A stretch of DNA of 64,000 bases from Cellulomonas phragmiteti (GCF_016862775.1 NZ_BONP01000014.1:1-64000); one strand, 5' to 3'; counted from the first letter of the stretch, positions 7,626 to 16,801 are shown. Notes: generated by a model from the letters alone, not told the origin. Translations and numbers: made by a program.

Positions 7626-9494
7626 GTGGATCTCGGGGTGCTGGAGCGCTCACCGGAAGCGGGTGACGCGGAGGCTGTCGACGGTCTCGTCGCGGGGTAC
7701 GTGGCGCGAGCGGAGCGGTTCGGGGAGCATGCGGTGAGCGTCCGGTCGGCGGGGGCGGCGCTGGGCGAGGCGATGATCGGTGACTGGGCGGGCGCGCTCG
7801 TCGAACGCACGTCGCGGTTGGCCGTGGGGCTGGACGACGCGGCGGGCGGGTGCCGTCAGGTGGTGGATGTCCTGGCGGGTTACGGCACGGCCCTGCGAGC
7901 GTTGCGTCGCAAGGTGCTGGAGTGCCGCGAGGTCGTTGCCGCTGCGCGGGCCCAGGCCATGGCGGCGCAGGAGCGGTACGCGGTGGCGGCGCTCGCCGCC
8001 GGTGGTGTTCCGGCGTGGTCGTGGACGGATGTGCCGTCGTTCCCCGCGGTCCCCGCGGCTGCCGACGAGTTGAGGGTGTGGAGCGAGGCGGTGGACGCGG
8101 TTGCTGTCGGTGTGCAGGCCTTCGAGCGGTGCTGCCGCGAGCGGGAGGACCTCGACCGCACGACGGCCGAGCGGTTGGCGGGGGTGGACGTGATGACGGC
8201 GTACGCGCCAGGGACCGGTGTGGACGCGGTCGTCGACGTCCCACTCGTTCAGGCGCTGGCCGCGAACGCGAGCGGATCGCTCGATGATGCCCAGCGGCGC
8301 CTGTTGGTCGGGTGGTTCGTCGACCTCACCGACCGGCTCGTCGAGGGTCCCTCGGACCCGGCCTCACGGGAGCTTCTCGCGGGGTTCCTTGAGGCGTGGG
8401 GTGAGGATCCCGCGATGACCGGTGGGTTGTTCGCCGCGGTCGGCGGTCACGGGACCCTTCAGTTGCTGGCGGCGCTCAGCCGCACCGTCACACCGGGGCG
8501 CGCCGTCGACAACCGTGCGACCGCGGACCTCGCGGCCCAGGTGCGTCGCGGTGTCGCCTCGGCCTCCACGGCGTGGTCCGTCGCCGAGGCCTCCGAGTTC
8601 GCCGCAGGGATGGTAGAGGAGATGGGCGTCGGCGACGGGTCGGTCAGCCTGGTCGGCTACCTGTTCGCCGACCGGGAGAACGCACGGATGAGCAAGGCGC
8701 TGACGGTGGCCACTGCCGACCTGCTCGACCGGATCGAGCAGGAGAGCGGGGTACTCCTTGACGTCGGCCCGCTGGGTTACCCGCTGGCCGAGATCGGTTC
8801 GCGCGGGGCGGGTGATGGCGTCCGGGACGCGGCCGGGCCGGTCTTCGCGACCCTCGGGACCTATCCGCAGGCCGCGCGGGACTGGTTCACGGGGAGTGCG
8901 GAGGAGTGGCCGAGCGGCCGAGCGGCCGTCGAACTCGGCCGCATCATCTACTGGTTCGAGGTGAGGGACTGGTCCACTCTGCGTTCCGACGGCTTTGCTG
9001 GGATCGGGGCAGCCTGGGCAGGAGTGAACCGCCCCGGCTTCCATGGAGGCTCTGGTGTGCCCAGCGGCGAGCTCGAGAGCGACCCATGGGTGCAAGCCGT
9101 ACGTGCCGGCGAGATGGCGTATGCGACGGCCACCAACGTGGCCGACTTCTCCGACCCGTCGATGACGAGTACCTGGAGCCGGAACGCCATCGCGTGGTAC
9201 GCGAACCTCGCCCGCGGTCGGCTGGCGCACGGCACGGCGCGGGTCGTGCTGGGTCCGATGACCTTCACCCCCCTTGCGGTCGACATCGAGGACGACGGAT
9301 CACGTACGAGAGTCCTGGGGTGCGCCGACGGCCTGGCGACCGACCCTGACGAGAGCTCGGACCTCGAGCGCTCGCAGTGGCCGCAGGCGTACTCCTACCT
9401 GCTCGAGCTCTTCGACCCCGCGCCGAGCCTGGCGGACCTGCTGAAGCTGGACAGCGACGACGTCATCTTCGCCGGGCCGGCCGCCACGAGCTGA
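7626..9494 (+). CDS. Large helical protein, possible T7SS-type substrate
   Basis: This 622-residue protein has no signal peptide. The first ~130 residues are a helical hairpin with a central GDWAG, as in WXG100/LXG-type secretion domains. The middle (FLEAWGEDPAMTGGLFAAVG, near residues 255-275) resembles repeats of DUF6571-like actinobacterial proteins. The C-terminus is acidic. No nuclease or other toxin motif is visible. GTG 7626 is chosen over upstream starts because a GGGGG purine run sits 5 bases before it and the WXG-like helix then begins near the N-terminus. It is transcribed alone and is convergent with the Fic remnant. The T7SS link is an inference. Confidence 0.6.
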   Translation: MDLGVLERSPEAGDAEAVDGLVAGYVARAERFGEHAVSVRSAGAALGEAMIGDWAGALVERTSRLAVGLDDAAGGCRQVVDVLAGYGTALRALRRKVLECREVVAAARAQAMAAQERYAVAALAAGGVPAWSWTDVPSFPAVPAAADELRVWSEAVDAVAVGVQAFERCCREREDLDRTTAERLAGVDVMTAYAPGTGVDAVVDVPLVQALAANASGSLDDAQRRLLVGWFVDLTDRLVEGPSDPASRELLAGFLEAWGEDPAMTGGLFAAVGGHGTLQLLAALSRTVTPGRAVDNRATADLAAQVRRGVASASTAWSVAEASEFAAGMVEEMGVGDGSVSLVGYLFADRENARMSKALTVATADLLDRIEQESGVLLDVGPLGYPLAEIGSRGAGDGVRDAAGPVFATLGTYPQAARDWFTGSAEEWPSGRAAVELGRIIYWFEVRDWSTLRSDGFAGIGAAWAGVNRPGFHGGSGVPSGELESDPWVQAVRAGEMAYATATNVADFSDPSMTSTWSRNAIAWYANLARGRLAHGTARVVLGPMTFTPLAVDIEDDGSRTRVLGCADGLATDPDESSDLERSQWPQAYSYLLELFDPAPSLADLLKLDSDDVIFAGPAATS

Positions 9495-9520
9495 CGCGGA
9501 GCCGGTCCGCGCTCGAGCGC

Positions 9521-10617
9521 CTACTGGCCGAGCACCCCGAAGACGTGGGGAGCCAACGTCTCACCTGTCAGCGTCGTCGACTCGTCGTGCTCGCTGTCGG
9601 GCAGCTCGAAGAGCTCTCCGGCTCGGAGGATCTTCAGGTGGATGCCGTCGACTGCAGCAACGCCGGAGTCGACCGTGGCGTTCGTGACGCGCAGGTACCG
9701 GTGCGCGGTGGGCAGGTCCCCGAACTCGCCCACGGCCACCCACTGCTGAGCGCGCTCGAGCACCCGGTAGAGACCTTCCGGACCGTTGCCGGCCGTCGCC
9801 CGCACGAGCCCGGAGACGTAGTCGTTGCGCAGCACCGTGGGGACGATGATGCGGTGCATGTCGTGCGGCACGAGCTCGGCGTTCATCGCCACGCGGGCCG
9901 AGCGTCCGTTCCCGTCGAGGAACGGGTGGACCTCGCTGACGAGGAACATCATGAAGACCGCGCGCTTGAACGGGTCGGTGAGCGCGGCGGCCACCTCCCA
10001 CCCGGCGCGCAGGGGTCCCTGGAACCCGGTCGGGATGGACGAAGACGGTCGCGCCGGCGGAGACCTCCTCGGTCTTCCAGCGGCCCGGCCCCGTGTGCGG
10101 GTGCGGGGCCATCATCGTGGCGTGGCGTCCGCGGAGCATCTCCATGAAGTCGTCCGGGTCCCTGGCGACCTGCGACATCTCCTCGACGTCGGAGACGTTC
10201 TCCCAGGTCGCCGAGACGTCATGGGCGTCGTCGGGCTTGCCGACGTCTGCCTTCTCGAAGACGACGCGCTCGACCTCGCTGACCGTGAGCGTCGAGCCCT
10301 CGATGTCGTTCGAGAAGTAGGCCTCGTAGAACGGCACATACGTGGCGCGAGGCGCGTCGGTGACGTAGCGCTGCACCAGATGGAGACGTGAGAGAGCCTC
10401 GACCACCTGCCGGAACAGAGCGACCCGAGCGTGGTCGTAGTGCTCACCGCGCTGCGCGGCCGCCCAGGCGTGGGAGTCCGTCGCCGGCGCCGGCCCGATC
10501 CCGCGAGCGACGTCGACGATCGCGCGGATGGACGAGGCCGCCTGATGGTTCGCGTGCCTCTCGATGTACCTGGCAGACGCGAGGGCTGAGGTCGATCGGG
10601 GAGGGCGGTACGGTCAC
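9521..10617 (-). pseudogene. Fic/DOC family AMPylase gene broken by two frameshifts
   Basis: Joined across two frame breaks, this encodes a ~364-residue Fic protein. It has inhibitory motif SNDIEG (class II, before the Fic core), then HPFLDGNGRSAR with the catalytic His, and a C-terminal winged-helix-like tail. The first break is near 10567-10575 (one extra base in a GG pair on the coding strand). The second is in a run of four C on the coding strand (10012-10015 on +), also one extra base. Without the first break no ATG/GTG exists in frame until 10406. GTG 10617 overlaps the HNH gene stop by 4 bases, supporting that original start. Either a real pseudogene or homopolymer sequencing errors could explain it. 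Confidence 0.75.
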
Positions 10618-11507
10618 CCCACCCCCGCGAACCCTTCCCACCGCTCCGCCAGCAGCTCCCGATCAGGCCGGTCCTTCACCCGCCCGGGCAGCGTCAGTGG
10701 CCTCCCCGACATCTCCTGCAGCCCGTGCTTGAGCATCGGCCCGTCGACCTCCTCCATCAGGTCCCGGTCGATGTGCACGACGTAGTCGGGGGAGATCCCG
10801 AGCATGTTCTGGTCGAACGCCGCGTGGTGGATCTTGCACAGCGCGAGCCCGTTGGGTGTCGTCGGGACGCCGCGGGCGGAGGAGTCGGGGGCGATGTGGG
10901 CGGCGTCGAGCAGGGACCCGTGCCGCAGGGTGCACACGGCGCACCGCGTCTCGTAGGCCAGCAGCACCCGCGTGCGGAAGGCCGGCTGGTGCAGCCGCTG
11001 CTTCGCCAGCCGCAGGGCGTACGCACGCTGCGGCTCGTTGAGCGACCGCACGTCGCCCATGTACCGGAACGACTCGTCGAGCGCGATGAGGAACGCGTTC
11101 TCCTCCGGGACGTCGTCGACGACGTACACCGGCGCGATCGGCGTGTAGTAGTTCGGCGTCTCCTTGCGGAACAGGATCAGCGGCATGCCCGTCTCGATGG
11201 CGACGCGCATCTTGCGGTTGTCACCGCCGAACGGGTCACCTGCGCGGTACGCGTAGTGCAGCAGCCCGTCGTCGGGGTCCTCGATGTCGTCGTACGGGCC
11301 GTGCGCCGACTGGACGATCGCGAGGGTCGAGGAGAAGCCCGCCGGGTTGCGGATGCCGCGCGAGAAGTCGATCAGCGGGAGGTCGCGGTCGCCGGTGCGG
11401 TAGCCGAGCAGCTCCTGGCGGTGGAGGAACCCGCCGTTGCGCTCGGCGCGCTCGTGCACCCACGCGATGATCCGCAGGCGGAGGGCTGACTCGACGGCGG
11501 TGTCCAC
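10614..11507 (-). CDS. HNH restriction-type endonuclease
   Basis: This 297-residue protein has a C-terminal HNH domain: CAVC, then LLDAAHIAPDSS with the catalytic His, and NGLALCKIHHAAFDQN with Asn and the last His. The N-terminal ~150 residues (GIRNPAG, HGPYDD, LLHYAYRAGDP, MPLILFRK) match the reader region of actinobacterial HNH restriction enzymes, some of which recognise modified DNA. No methylase gene is adjacent, which fits a modification-dependent enzyme, but this is inference. GTG 11507 is preferred; TTG 11561 would add an unlikely Arg/Ser-rich tail. The stop overlaps the Fic start, so both were probably one operon with the genes upstream. Confidence 0.8.
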   Translation of the reverse strand: MDTAVESALRLRIIAWVHERAERNGGFLHRQELLGYRTGDRDLPLIDFSRGIRNPAGFSSTLAIVQSAHGPYDDIEDPDDGLLHYAYRAGDPFGGDNRKMRVAIETGMPLILFRKETPNYYTPIAPVYVVDDVPEENAFLIALDESFRYMGDVRSLNEPQRAYALRLAKQRLHQPAFRTRVLLAYETRCAVCTLRHGSLLDAAHIAPDSSARGVPTTPNGLALCKIHHAAFDQNMLGISPDYVVHIDRDLMEEVDGPMLKHGLQEMSGRPLTLPGRVKDRPDRELLAERWEGFAGVG

Positions 11508-11642
11508 GGAGCCGAGCTCACCAGAGGATCGACGTGAGGTGGGAACACCACGCCGGCCCAAGTCGATGCGCTCAGTGGCTCGGCACGCGACGCACGACCT
11601 CGGGGACCCACGCCGTGCGTCCTGGGGCCGGCGCGGGTGGCG

Positions 11643-12170
11643 TCACAGGTCCTCGTCGCCCCCCGCCCCGGTGATGCGGTTCGGGTCGAGTCCCAGGCGC
11701 TTGTCCTCGCGGACGAGGTCGGCGGCCTCGCGCGACCACAGGATCATGATCACGATGTCGGCGAGCCGCTGGAAGCCGACCCATCCTCCGTTGTCGAGCT
11801 CCCAGAACTTCCGCGGGTTCGAGCCGCGCTCCACGTGGACCGGTGCGCCGAGCGTTGTCTCCACGAGGGCGCAGAGGTCGGTGTAGGCCTTCTTGAGCGC
11901 GGCGGGTGCCGACTCCTCGGCGTCCGAGACGTTGACGGTGATCTTGTCGAGGAGGTCCCCGGTCGCCTCGTTCGACAGCACGAGCGCGTGTGCGCTGTCG
12001 TCGTTCGTGCCGAGGTTGGTGAGGAAGTCGAGCGAGTTCTCGGTCTCGAGCTCCACCGACCATCCGCGCGCGGCGGCGAGGTCGAGCGCTGTCTGTCGCC
12101 CGGTCGGCCACCTGACGGCGCCGAAGGCGCGCAGGAGGTCGCTGATCTGGTCAGAAGATGCTGTTCGCAC
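11643..12170 (-). CDS. Candidate immunity protein (DUF6301-like)
   Basis: This 175-residue soluble acidic protein begins MRTASSDQISDLLRAFGAVRW, with helical and beta segments and a conserved-looking centre (NPRKFWELDNGGWVGFQRL). It resembles actinobacterial DUF6301-type proteins as I remember them; this family name is unverified. It starts with GTG 12170 after a good GAGGAG site and lies only 24 bases downstream of the gene for the membrane-nuclease fusion. That is the standard toxin-then-immunity order in polymorphic toxin loci, so an immunity role is inferred. No enzymatic motif is visible. Confidence 0.65.
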   Translation of the reverse strand: MRTASSDQISDLLRAFGAVRWPTGRQTALDLAAARGWSVELETENSLDFLTNLGTNDDSAHALVLSNEATGDLLDKITVNVSDAEESAPAALKKAYTDLCALVETTLGAPVHVERGSNPRKFWELDNGGWVGFQRLADIVIMILWSREAADLVREDKRLGLDPNRITGAGGDEDL

Positions 12171-12194
12171 CGTGAGTTCTCCTCTTGAGCAGGG

Positions 12195-14855
12195 TCAGGT
12201 GATGGCCTTGAGGATGAGCGCGGGATCGATCGTGAGCTCGAAGATCCGCACCGTACCCTTCGCCGTCGCGTGGACGAGCTGGTAGCGCGGGCGGACCGTG
12301 CCGTCCACGAGTGCTTGGACGATGTCGGGATTGTCGCGTAGCCACTGCTGGAGGGCCTTGTCCACGCGGACGACGTCGGCCAGGTACGCGGGCGATCCTT
12401 GTGGGGCCCTGGTGCCGTCGGGCAGGAGGCGGCCGGACGTGCTCAGACGGCTGCCTCCGCCCTTGGCCTCGATGAAGAGCAGCTGGTCCCGCTCGCGCGT
12501 GAGTCCGACGATGTCGATCGTGTCCCGCCCGGCGCCGACGCCGTCGACGACGATGTCGGCGTTCTGCGACCGGAGTGCATCCCTGCCCGCGGCCTCGCCC
12601 ATGTCCGCAGAGGCACGGTTCAGCGCGGTCGAGCTGGCGTGCTCGTTGCGCGCAGCTGCTTCCAGCTCGGCGACGTGCCGTCGCAGCGCGGTCGACCGCC
12701 CGGGACTGAGCGACGTGTCCGTCCGGATGGCGTTCCGGAGGCGACGCACCGTGCCGTCGATCTCCCGGTTGACGAGATCCGACCTCGAGACGGAGAAGCC
12801 GGCGTCCGTCAGGACCTCCAGCTTCTGGGCGACCGCCGCTCGGTTCGCTGTGTGTGCCGCAGCCGCCGCCTGCCGCTGCGTCAGCGCCTGCGTGTGCTCG
12901 TTCGCCTGGAAGCTCACCTGGTCCGTGATGTTCTTCTTCGACACCAGGTGGGACGCGCCCGCCTGCACCGGGTTCTGGACGGGCGCGTTCTGCACGGCGC
13001 CGCGCTTGTTGGTCAGCCACAGCACGGGGTCCTCGGCGACGTCGTCCACCGCCCCGCGCACGGCGGCGGCACCCCGCGACCGGAGGAAGTTGCCGGGCGC
13101 GAACGTCGTGGCGATCGCGAGGCCGTCCATCGCCATCTGGAACGGCGTCGCGGTGCGGAAGTAGTCGCGGGTCGCCTGGCGCGGGTCACGCATCCACGTG
13201 GCGATGCCGTGGCTCTTGTCGAGGCCCCACGTGAGCACCCCCGAGACGCCGAGCGCCACCCCGAGCGAGCCTCCGGACAGCGCGACGAGTGCGACGATGC
13301 CTGCACCCACGAGCAGCTGCGTGGCGAGCGACTGGTTGTGCCACCAGCGTCCGATGGCGTCCATGACGCCGGCGAGCCAGTTTGGGTCGTCGTACAGGGT
13401 GTCGAGCCCGGAGGCGGTGACGGGGGCGAGGACGAGAGCGCCGAGCAGCAGGACGACCAGCGCCCCCGCCACCACCGTGCGGCGCGCCGTGACATCGACG
13501 GGTCCCGCGAGGCGCTCGTAGCCGAGTTCGCGCGCGGCGCGCTGAGCGCTCACCGCCATCAGACCGCGCTGGGCCGCGACGCGCCGGGACTCGCCCGGCT
13601 CGGCCACGAACGCCGTCACGGCCGTCGTCCAGTCGCGCACCACCACCCACACGGTGCCCAGGACCGCCAGCGCGACGGCGGCGGGCACGTGGCGCAGCGC
13701 GGCGGGCCACGTCGCGGTGGCGATGTTGCAGCGGACGATCGCCTGGTCGACCCAGACCGGGCGCGGGACCTCGACGAGCGCCGCGCTCGGCACTCGGGCG
13801 AGACGCGCACCGTCGACGAGCAGCACGACGACCGCGAGCAGCACGAAGAACGCGGGCCGGTGGTGACCGTGGCCGAACGCCGACCACGTGACGCGGATCC
13901 ACCACGGCACGTTGGTCGTCGCGGGGTCCAGCCAGTACGGCGTGGAGGCGCCCGTCCCGGCGCCACCGCCGTTGGACGTGCCGTTGTACGCGGCATGGTC
14001 GGCGATCGCGACGACCAGCGCCATCACGGGCACGACGACTGCGCCGACGCGCACGAGGAGCGCGGTGCGGTCGACCCGGCCGCGGACGTGCCGCGCGAGG
14101 ACGAGCGCGACGCCGACGAGCCCGGTGACGATGGCGGTGACGACGCCGTGCCCGCCGAACCCGGCGCCGGTCTGGTCCCAGTCCGTGGGGACCGGCCAGG
14201 TGCTGAACCGGATCCAGTCCTCGGGCAGCCGCCCGCCGTGGATCAGCCGCTCCAGCAGGCCGATCAGCCCGCCGCCGCCCGACAGGAGCAGGCGGCGCAG
14301 CGTCTCCTCCGCCAGCAGGAACGCGGTGCCCGAGGCGAGCCCGAGCAGCAGCCAGTCGGTCGCGGCGAACCGGGATGCGCGCCGCGGCGCGAGCAGCGCG
14401 ACGAGCGCGACGGGCACGAGCTTGAGGGTCTCCTCGGTGACCGATGCGATCCCCACCATCGGCCCGGTGCTGCCCACGCGCGCGTCGAGCACCGTGGCCG
14501 CGAGCCACGTCGAGAGGATGCCGATGCCGATCGACCACGGGATGCACGCGGTGAAGAACCGCAGGTAGGCGCTCCACGTGAGGGTCTTGGTCCGCGCGAG
14601 GAAGAACCACGCGATGACGACCCACGCGCAACCGAGCCACGCCCGCACCGACAGGCGCACGTCGGGCACGAGGACGAGCATGCCGAGCACGCAGGTCAGG
14701 CCCACCCAGAGCCCGATCGCGCGGACCTTGGCCCAGCGGGCGGCGAGGACGGGACGAGCGGCCCACCACTCGGCGCGACGCTGCGCCCAGACCTGCCACC
14801 ACTCGCGCGGCGGCGCGTCGGGGGTCGGGCGGACGTCGGGGGAGCTGGTGGTCAC
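12195..14855 (-). CDS. PrsW-like membrane protease domain fused to nuclease toxin domain
   Basis: This 886-residue protein has two parts. Residues ~40-430 are a polytopic membrane region with PrsW-type motifs: TEETLK, LLAEETL and ADHAAYNG, the Glu/Glu/His set of this intramembrane protease superfamily. Further hydrophobic segments follow to ~550, then a coiled, Ala/Gln-rich linker (HTQALTQRQAAAAAH). The last ~140 residues look like a PD-(D/E)xK nuclease of the polymorphic-toxin type: GEAAGRDAL, DTIDIVG, then FIEAKGGGSRL and APQGSPAYLADVV. GTG 14855 has GAGGAG 8 bases upstream. The arrangement suggests a nuclease held or released at the membrane, but that mechanism is inference. The likely immunity gene follows. 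Confidence 0.75.
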   Translation of the reverse strand: MTTSSPDVRPTPDAPPREWWQVWAQRRAEWWAARPVLAARWAKVRAIGLWVGLTCVLGMLVLVPDVRLSVRAWLGCAWVVIAWFFLARTKTLTWSAYLRFFTACIPWSIGIGILSTWLAATVLDARVGSTGPMVGIASVTEETLKLVPVALVALLAPRRASRFAATDWLLLGLASGTAFLLAEETLRRLLLSGGGGLIGLLERLIHGGRLPEDWIRFSTWPVPTDWDQTGAGFGGHGVVTAIVTGLVGVALVLARHVRGRVDRTALLVRVGAVVVPVMALVVAIADHAAYNGTSNGGGAGTGASTPYWLDPATTNVPWWIRVTWSAFGHGHHRPAFFVLLAVVVLLVDGARLARVPSAALVEVPRPVWVDQAIVRCNIATATWPAALRHVPAAVALAVLGTVWVVVRDWTTAVTAFVAEPGESRRVAAQRGLMAVSAQRAARELGYERLAGPVDVTARRTVVAGALVVLLLGALVLAPVTASGLDTLYDDPNWLAGVMDAIGRWWHNQSLATQLLVGAGIVALVALSGGSLGVALGVSGVLTWGLDKSHGIATWMRDPRQATRDYFRTATPFQMAMDGLAIATTFAPGNFLRSRGAAAVRGAVDDVAEDPVLWLTNKRGAVQNAPVQNPVQAGASHLVSKKNITDQVSFQANEHTQALTQRQAAAAAHTANRAAVAQKLEVLTDAGFSVSRSDLVNREIDGTVRRLRNAIRTDTSLSPGRSTALRRHVAELEAAARNEHASSTALNRASADMGEAAGRDALRSQNADIVVDGVGAGRDTIDIVGLTRERDQLLFIEAKGGGSRLSTSGRLLPDGTRAPQGSPAYLADVVRVDKALQQWLRDNPDIVQALVDGTVRPRYQLVHATAKGTVRIFELTIDPALILKAIT

Positions 14856-14961
14856 CGCAGCACTCCTCGAACCAGGCGAGATCGGGCGTCACGCACCCTA
14901 GTGGGCCGCTTTCGGAGGGGTCCGCCGTCCACGGGCCGTGACGTCGGCCGTCGCTGCGAGC

Positions 14962-15561
14962 TCAGCGCGCCGGTGGTACCGAAGTTCCGGAGCCCTGCCG
15001 GGCCTCCCGCAGCGTCCCGACGAGCGCATCCACCTGCGCGCCTGTCGCCGGGAGCATGCCGCCGTCCGGGCGCCGTGCGGGCACGACGACGAACCGCGCC
15101 GACTCGCGTGTCACGAGCTCGACGGCGGGGTTGCCGGTGGACGCCGCTTGGCCGACCGTCCGCGTGATGGTCCAGACCTGCTCCCAGGGCAGGGTGAGGA
15201 CGACGGTCTGCCCCCGCCAGAGCTGCAGCTCGGTTGCCGACCACGCCAGCGTCATGCGTGTCCCGCCGCGGACCTTGCCGGGCGTGGCACCGAGCGTGCG
15301 CAGGGAGTCGCCGAGTGTCGCGTCGGCCCAGACGGCCCGCGTCGTCCACCCCGGCCGTGCGGCGACGGCCGCGCGGCGTGTCCCGTCGTCCCGTCGCGTC
15401 CACCACCAGACCCCGAGCACGATGGCGCCGATGACAGCGAGCGCGCCGAGCCACGACGGCCACCACGGCTCGTCCGACGTGACGGTCTTGCGCCACGCGA
15501 CGACCGCGAACGCCGCGACCCCCACGATCCGCAGTGCCAGGCTCGTCGACTGCCGGTTCAC
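14962..15561 (-). CDS. Two-TM membrane protein with PH-like domain
   Basis: This 199-residue protein has two transmembrane segments near residues 8-22 and 36-52. A cytoplasmic domain follows with a PH-like beta pattern (MTLAWSATELQLWRGQTVV, LPWEQVWTITRT, ARFVVVPAR). Start is GTG 15561, overlapping the upstream stop by 4 bases. It closes a five-gene overlapping operon that begins with a WXG100-like gene at 18419. Such bacterial PH-like proteins often sit at the membrane as scaffolds; no specific function can be given. Confidence 0.7.
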   Translation of the reverse strand: MNRQSTSLALRIVGVAAFAVVAWRKTVTSDEPWWPSWLGALAVIGAIVLGVWWWTRRDDGTRRAAVAARPGWTTRAVWADATLGDSLRTLGATPGKVRGGTRMTLAWSATELQLWRGQTVVLTLPWEQVWTITRTVGQAASTGNPAVELVTRESARFVVVPARRPDGGMLPATGAQVDALVGTLREARQGSGTSVPPAR

Positions 15562-16187
15562 GTGTCCTCCTCGGTGGTGGCGCGCGTTGCGCCGGGGTGG
15601 CTGGGGTCGAGCACGCGGACGGACGCGACGACGGTGTCGAACAGCTCGACGAGCTGGTCGCGCAGGTCGACCAGCGGGCTGGAGAAGACGAGGTACACGA
15701 GCTGCACGCCGGGAGCCGGCTCGACCCAGTAGTCCGCGACGAGGGCCGGGAGGGTGTGGTCGCCCGTCAGCTCGGTCGAAGCAGACCCAGGCCGGACACG
15801 GCGGAGCACGGTGCCCGCCGGGCCCTCGCCGATGTCGAGGGTGTGCCCGGGCTCGTCGGTCGCGAGCACGTCGGTCATCGCCGCCCGCCCGCGCGCGTCG
15901 AGGCTTCCGGGGACCCGGTAGACGGTGAGCGACGCAGGCACAGCGGGCGCACCACCCGCGCCGACGGCGAGCGCCATGAGGACGCCGCCCGCGCGAGCGG
16001 CGCGCTCGGTGCTCGTCAGCAGCTCGTGTCGGATGGCAGTGCGCAGCCGGGTGAGCTCGGGCGAGCCGCTGAGCTGTTGGTCGACCAGCGACTCGACCGC
16101 GGCCAATCGGTCGTCGTCCTCGAGGTCGATGACCGCCCAGTCGTCGGGCAGGAGGGCGGCGACCGTGCCGGGCGTGGGCCTGGTCAC
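15558..16187 (-). CDS. Uncharacterised T7SS-operon protein, paralogue B
   Basis: This 209-residue soluble protein starts LLPDDWAVIDLEDDDRL, has a helical section (STERAARAGGVLMAL), a beta section (ASLTVYRVPGSL) and a C-terminal YWVEPAPGVQLVYLVFSS followed by DQLVELFDTVVASVRV. The 205-residue protein encoded just upstream shares the same order: LPDQW start, pI/AS strand, WFILPPGTHDLVLVHVESS and a closing DELADMSTDIANSVTV. The two are thus probable paralogues. Start and stop both overlap neighbours by 4 bases. I do not recognise a named family; the position suggests an accessory or chaperone-like role in T7SS-type export. Confidence 0.65.
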   Translation of the reverse strand: MTRPTPGTVAALLPDDWAVIDLEDDDRLAAVESLVDQQLSGSPELTRLRTAIRHELLTSTERAARAGGVLMALAVGAGGAPAVPASLTVYRVPGSLDARGRAAMTDVLATDEPGHTLDIGEGPAGTVLRRVRPGSASTELTGDHTLPALVADYWVEPAPGVQLVYLVFSSPLVDLRDQLVELFDTVVASVRVLDPSHPGATRATTEEDT

Positions 16188-16801
16188 GCGGGCTCCAGGG
16201 TGACCGTGACCGAGTTCGCGATGTCCGTCGACATGTCGGCGAGCTCGTCGAAGTGGGCCACGGCCGACGACTCGACGTGCACGAGCACCAGGTCATGGGT
16301 GCCGGGCGGCAGGATGAACCACGACCACTCGCGGCAGATCCGACGACGGAACCGGCGCGCCGTGTCGACGATCTGCAGGACCGCCTCACCGGCGGTGAGC
16401 GAGCCGGGTAATGCCACGACGTCGACCAGCCGGACCCCCGCAGGCAGCGGGATCTCGGTTCGCGCACGCTCGAGAACCGCCTCGACGCGGGATCCCTGAA
16501 CCGGGGCCGAGGCGAAGACCCGGAGAACGGCCGAGGCGATGGGAACTCCAGCCGACCCGGGCGGGACCCACACCCCTGCGCACGACGTCCCCGGGAGCTC
16601 GTCATCGATCAGCCGCTCGAACTTGCGGACCGTCGCGTCGAGGCGAGCGCGTGCGGCCTTGTCAGCAAGCGGTAGCGCGCTTGGTGCAATGTCCTGGGTG
16701 CTGCCGTGCACCCAACCATGCCACTGGTCCGGGAGGGACCAGCCGATCTTCGCGACCTCTCTCATCCTCGGCCTCTCGTCGTCGTGTCGGGGACCGGTCA
16801 C
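16184..16801 (-). CDS. Uncharacterised T7SS-operon protein, paralogue A
   Basis: This 205-residue protein has no signal peptide. It reads SLPDQWHGWVHG at the start, GVWVPPGSAGVPIASAVLRV in the middle and WFILPPGTHDLVLVHVESS near the end. It shares its domain layout with the 209-residue protein encoded directly downstream. It overlaps the T7SS-signal gene upstream by 4 bases, so dosage is probably tied to it. No catalytic motif is seen. The paired paralogues suggest a heterodimer, which is speculation. Confidence 0.65.
   Translation of the reverse strand: MTGPRHDDERPRMREVAKIGWSLPDQWHGWVHGSTQDIAPSALPLADKAARARLDATVRKFERLIDDELPGTSCAGVWVPPGSAGVPIASAVLRVFASAPVQGSRVEAVLERARTEIPLPAGVRLVDVVALPGSLTAGEAVLQIVDTARRFRRRICREWSWFILPPGTHDLVLVHVESSAVAHFDELADMSTDIANSVTVTLEPA

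Noticed and set aside
12399..15167. Plus-strand frames opposite the nuclease fusion
   Set aside because: Arg/His/Asp-rich translations typical of antisense frames; the minus frame has coherent membrane and nuclease motifs.
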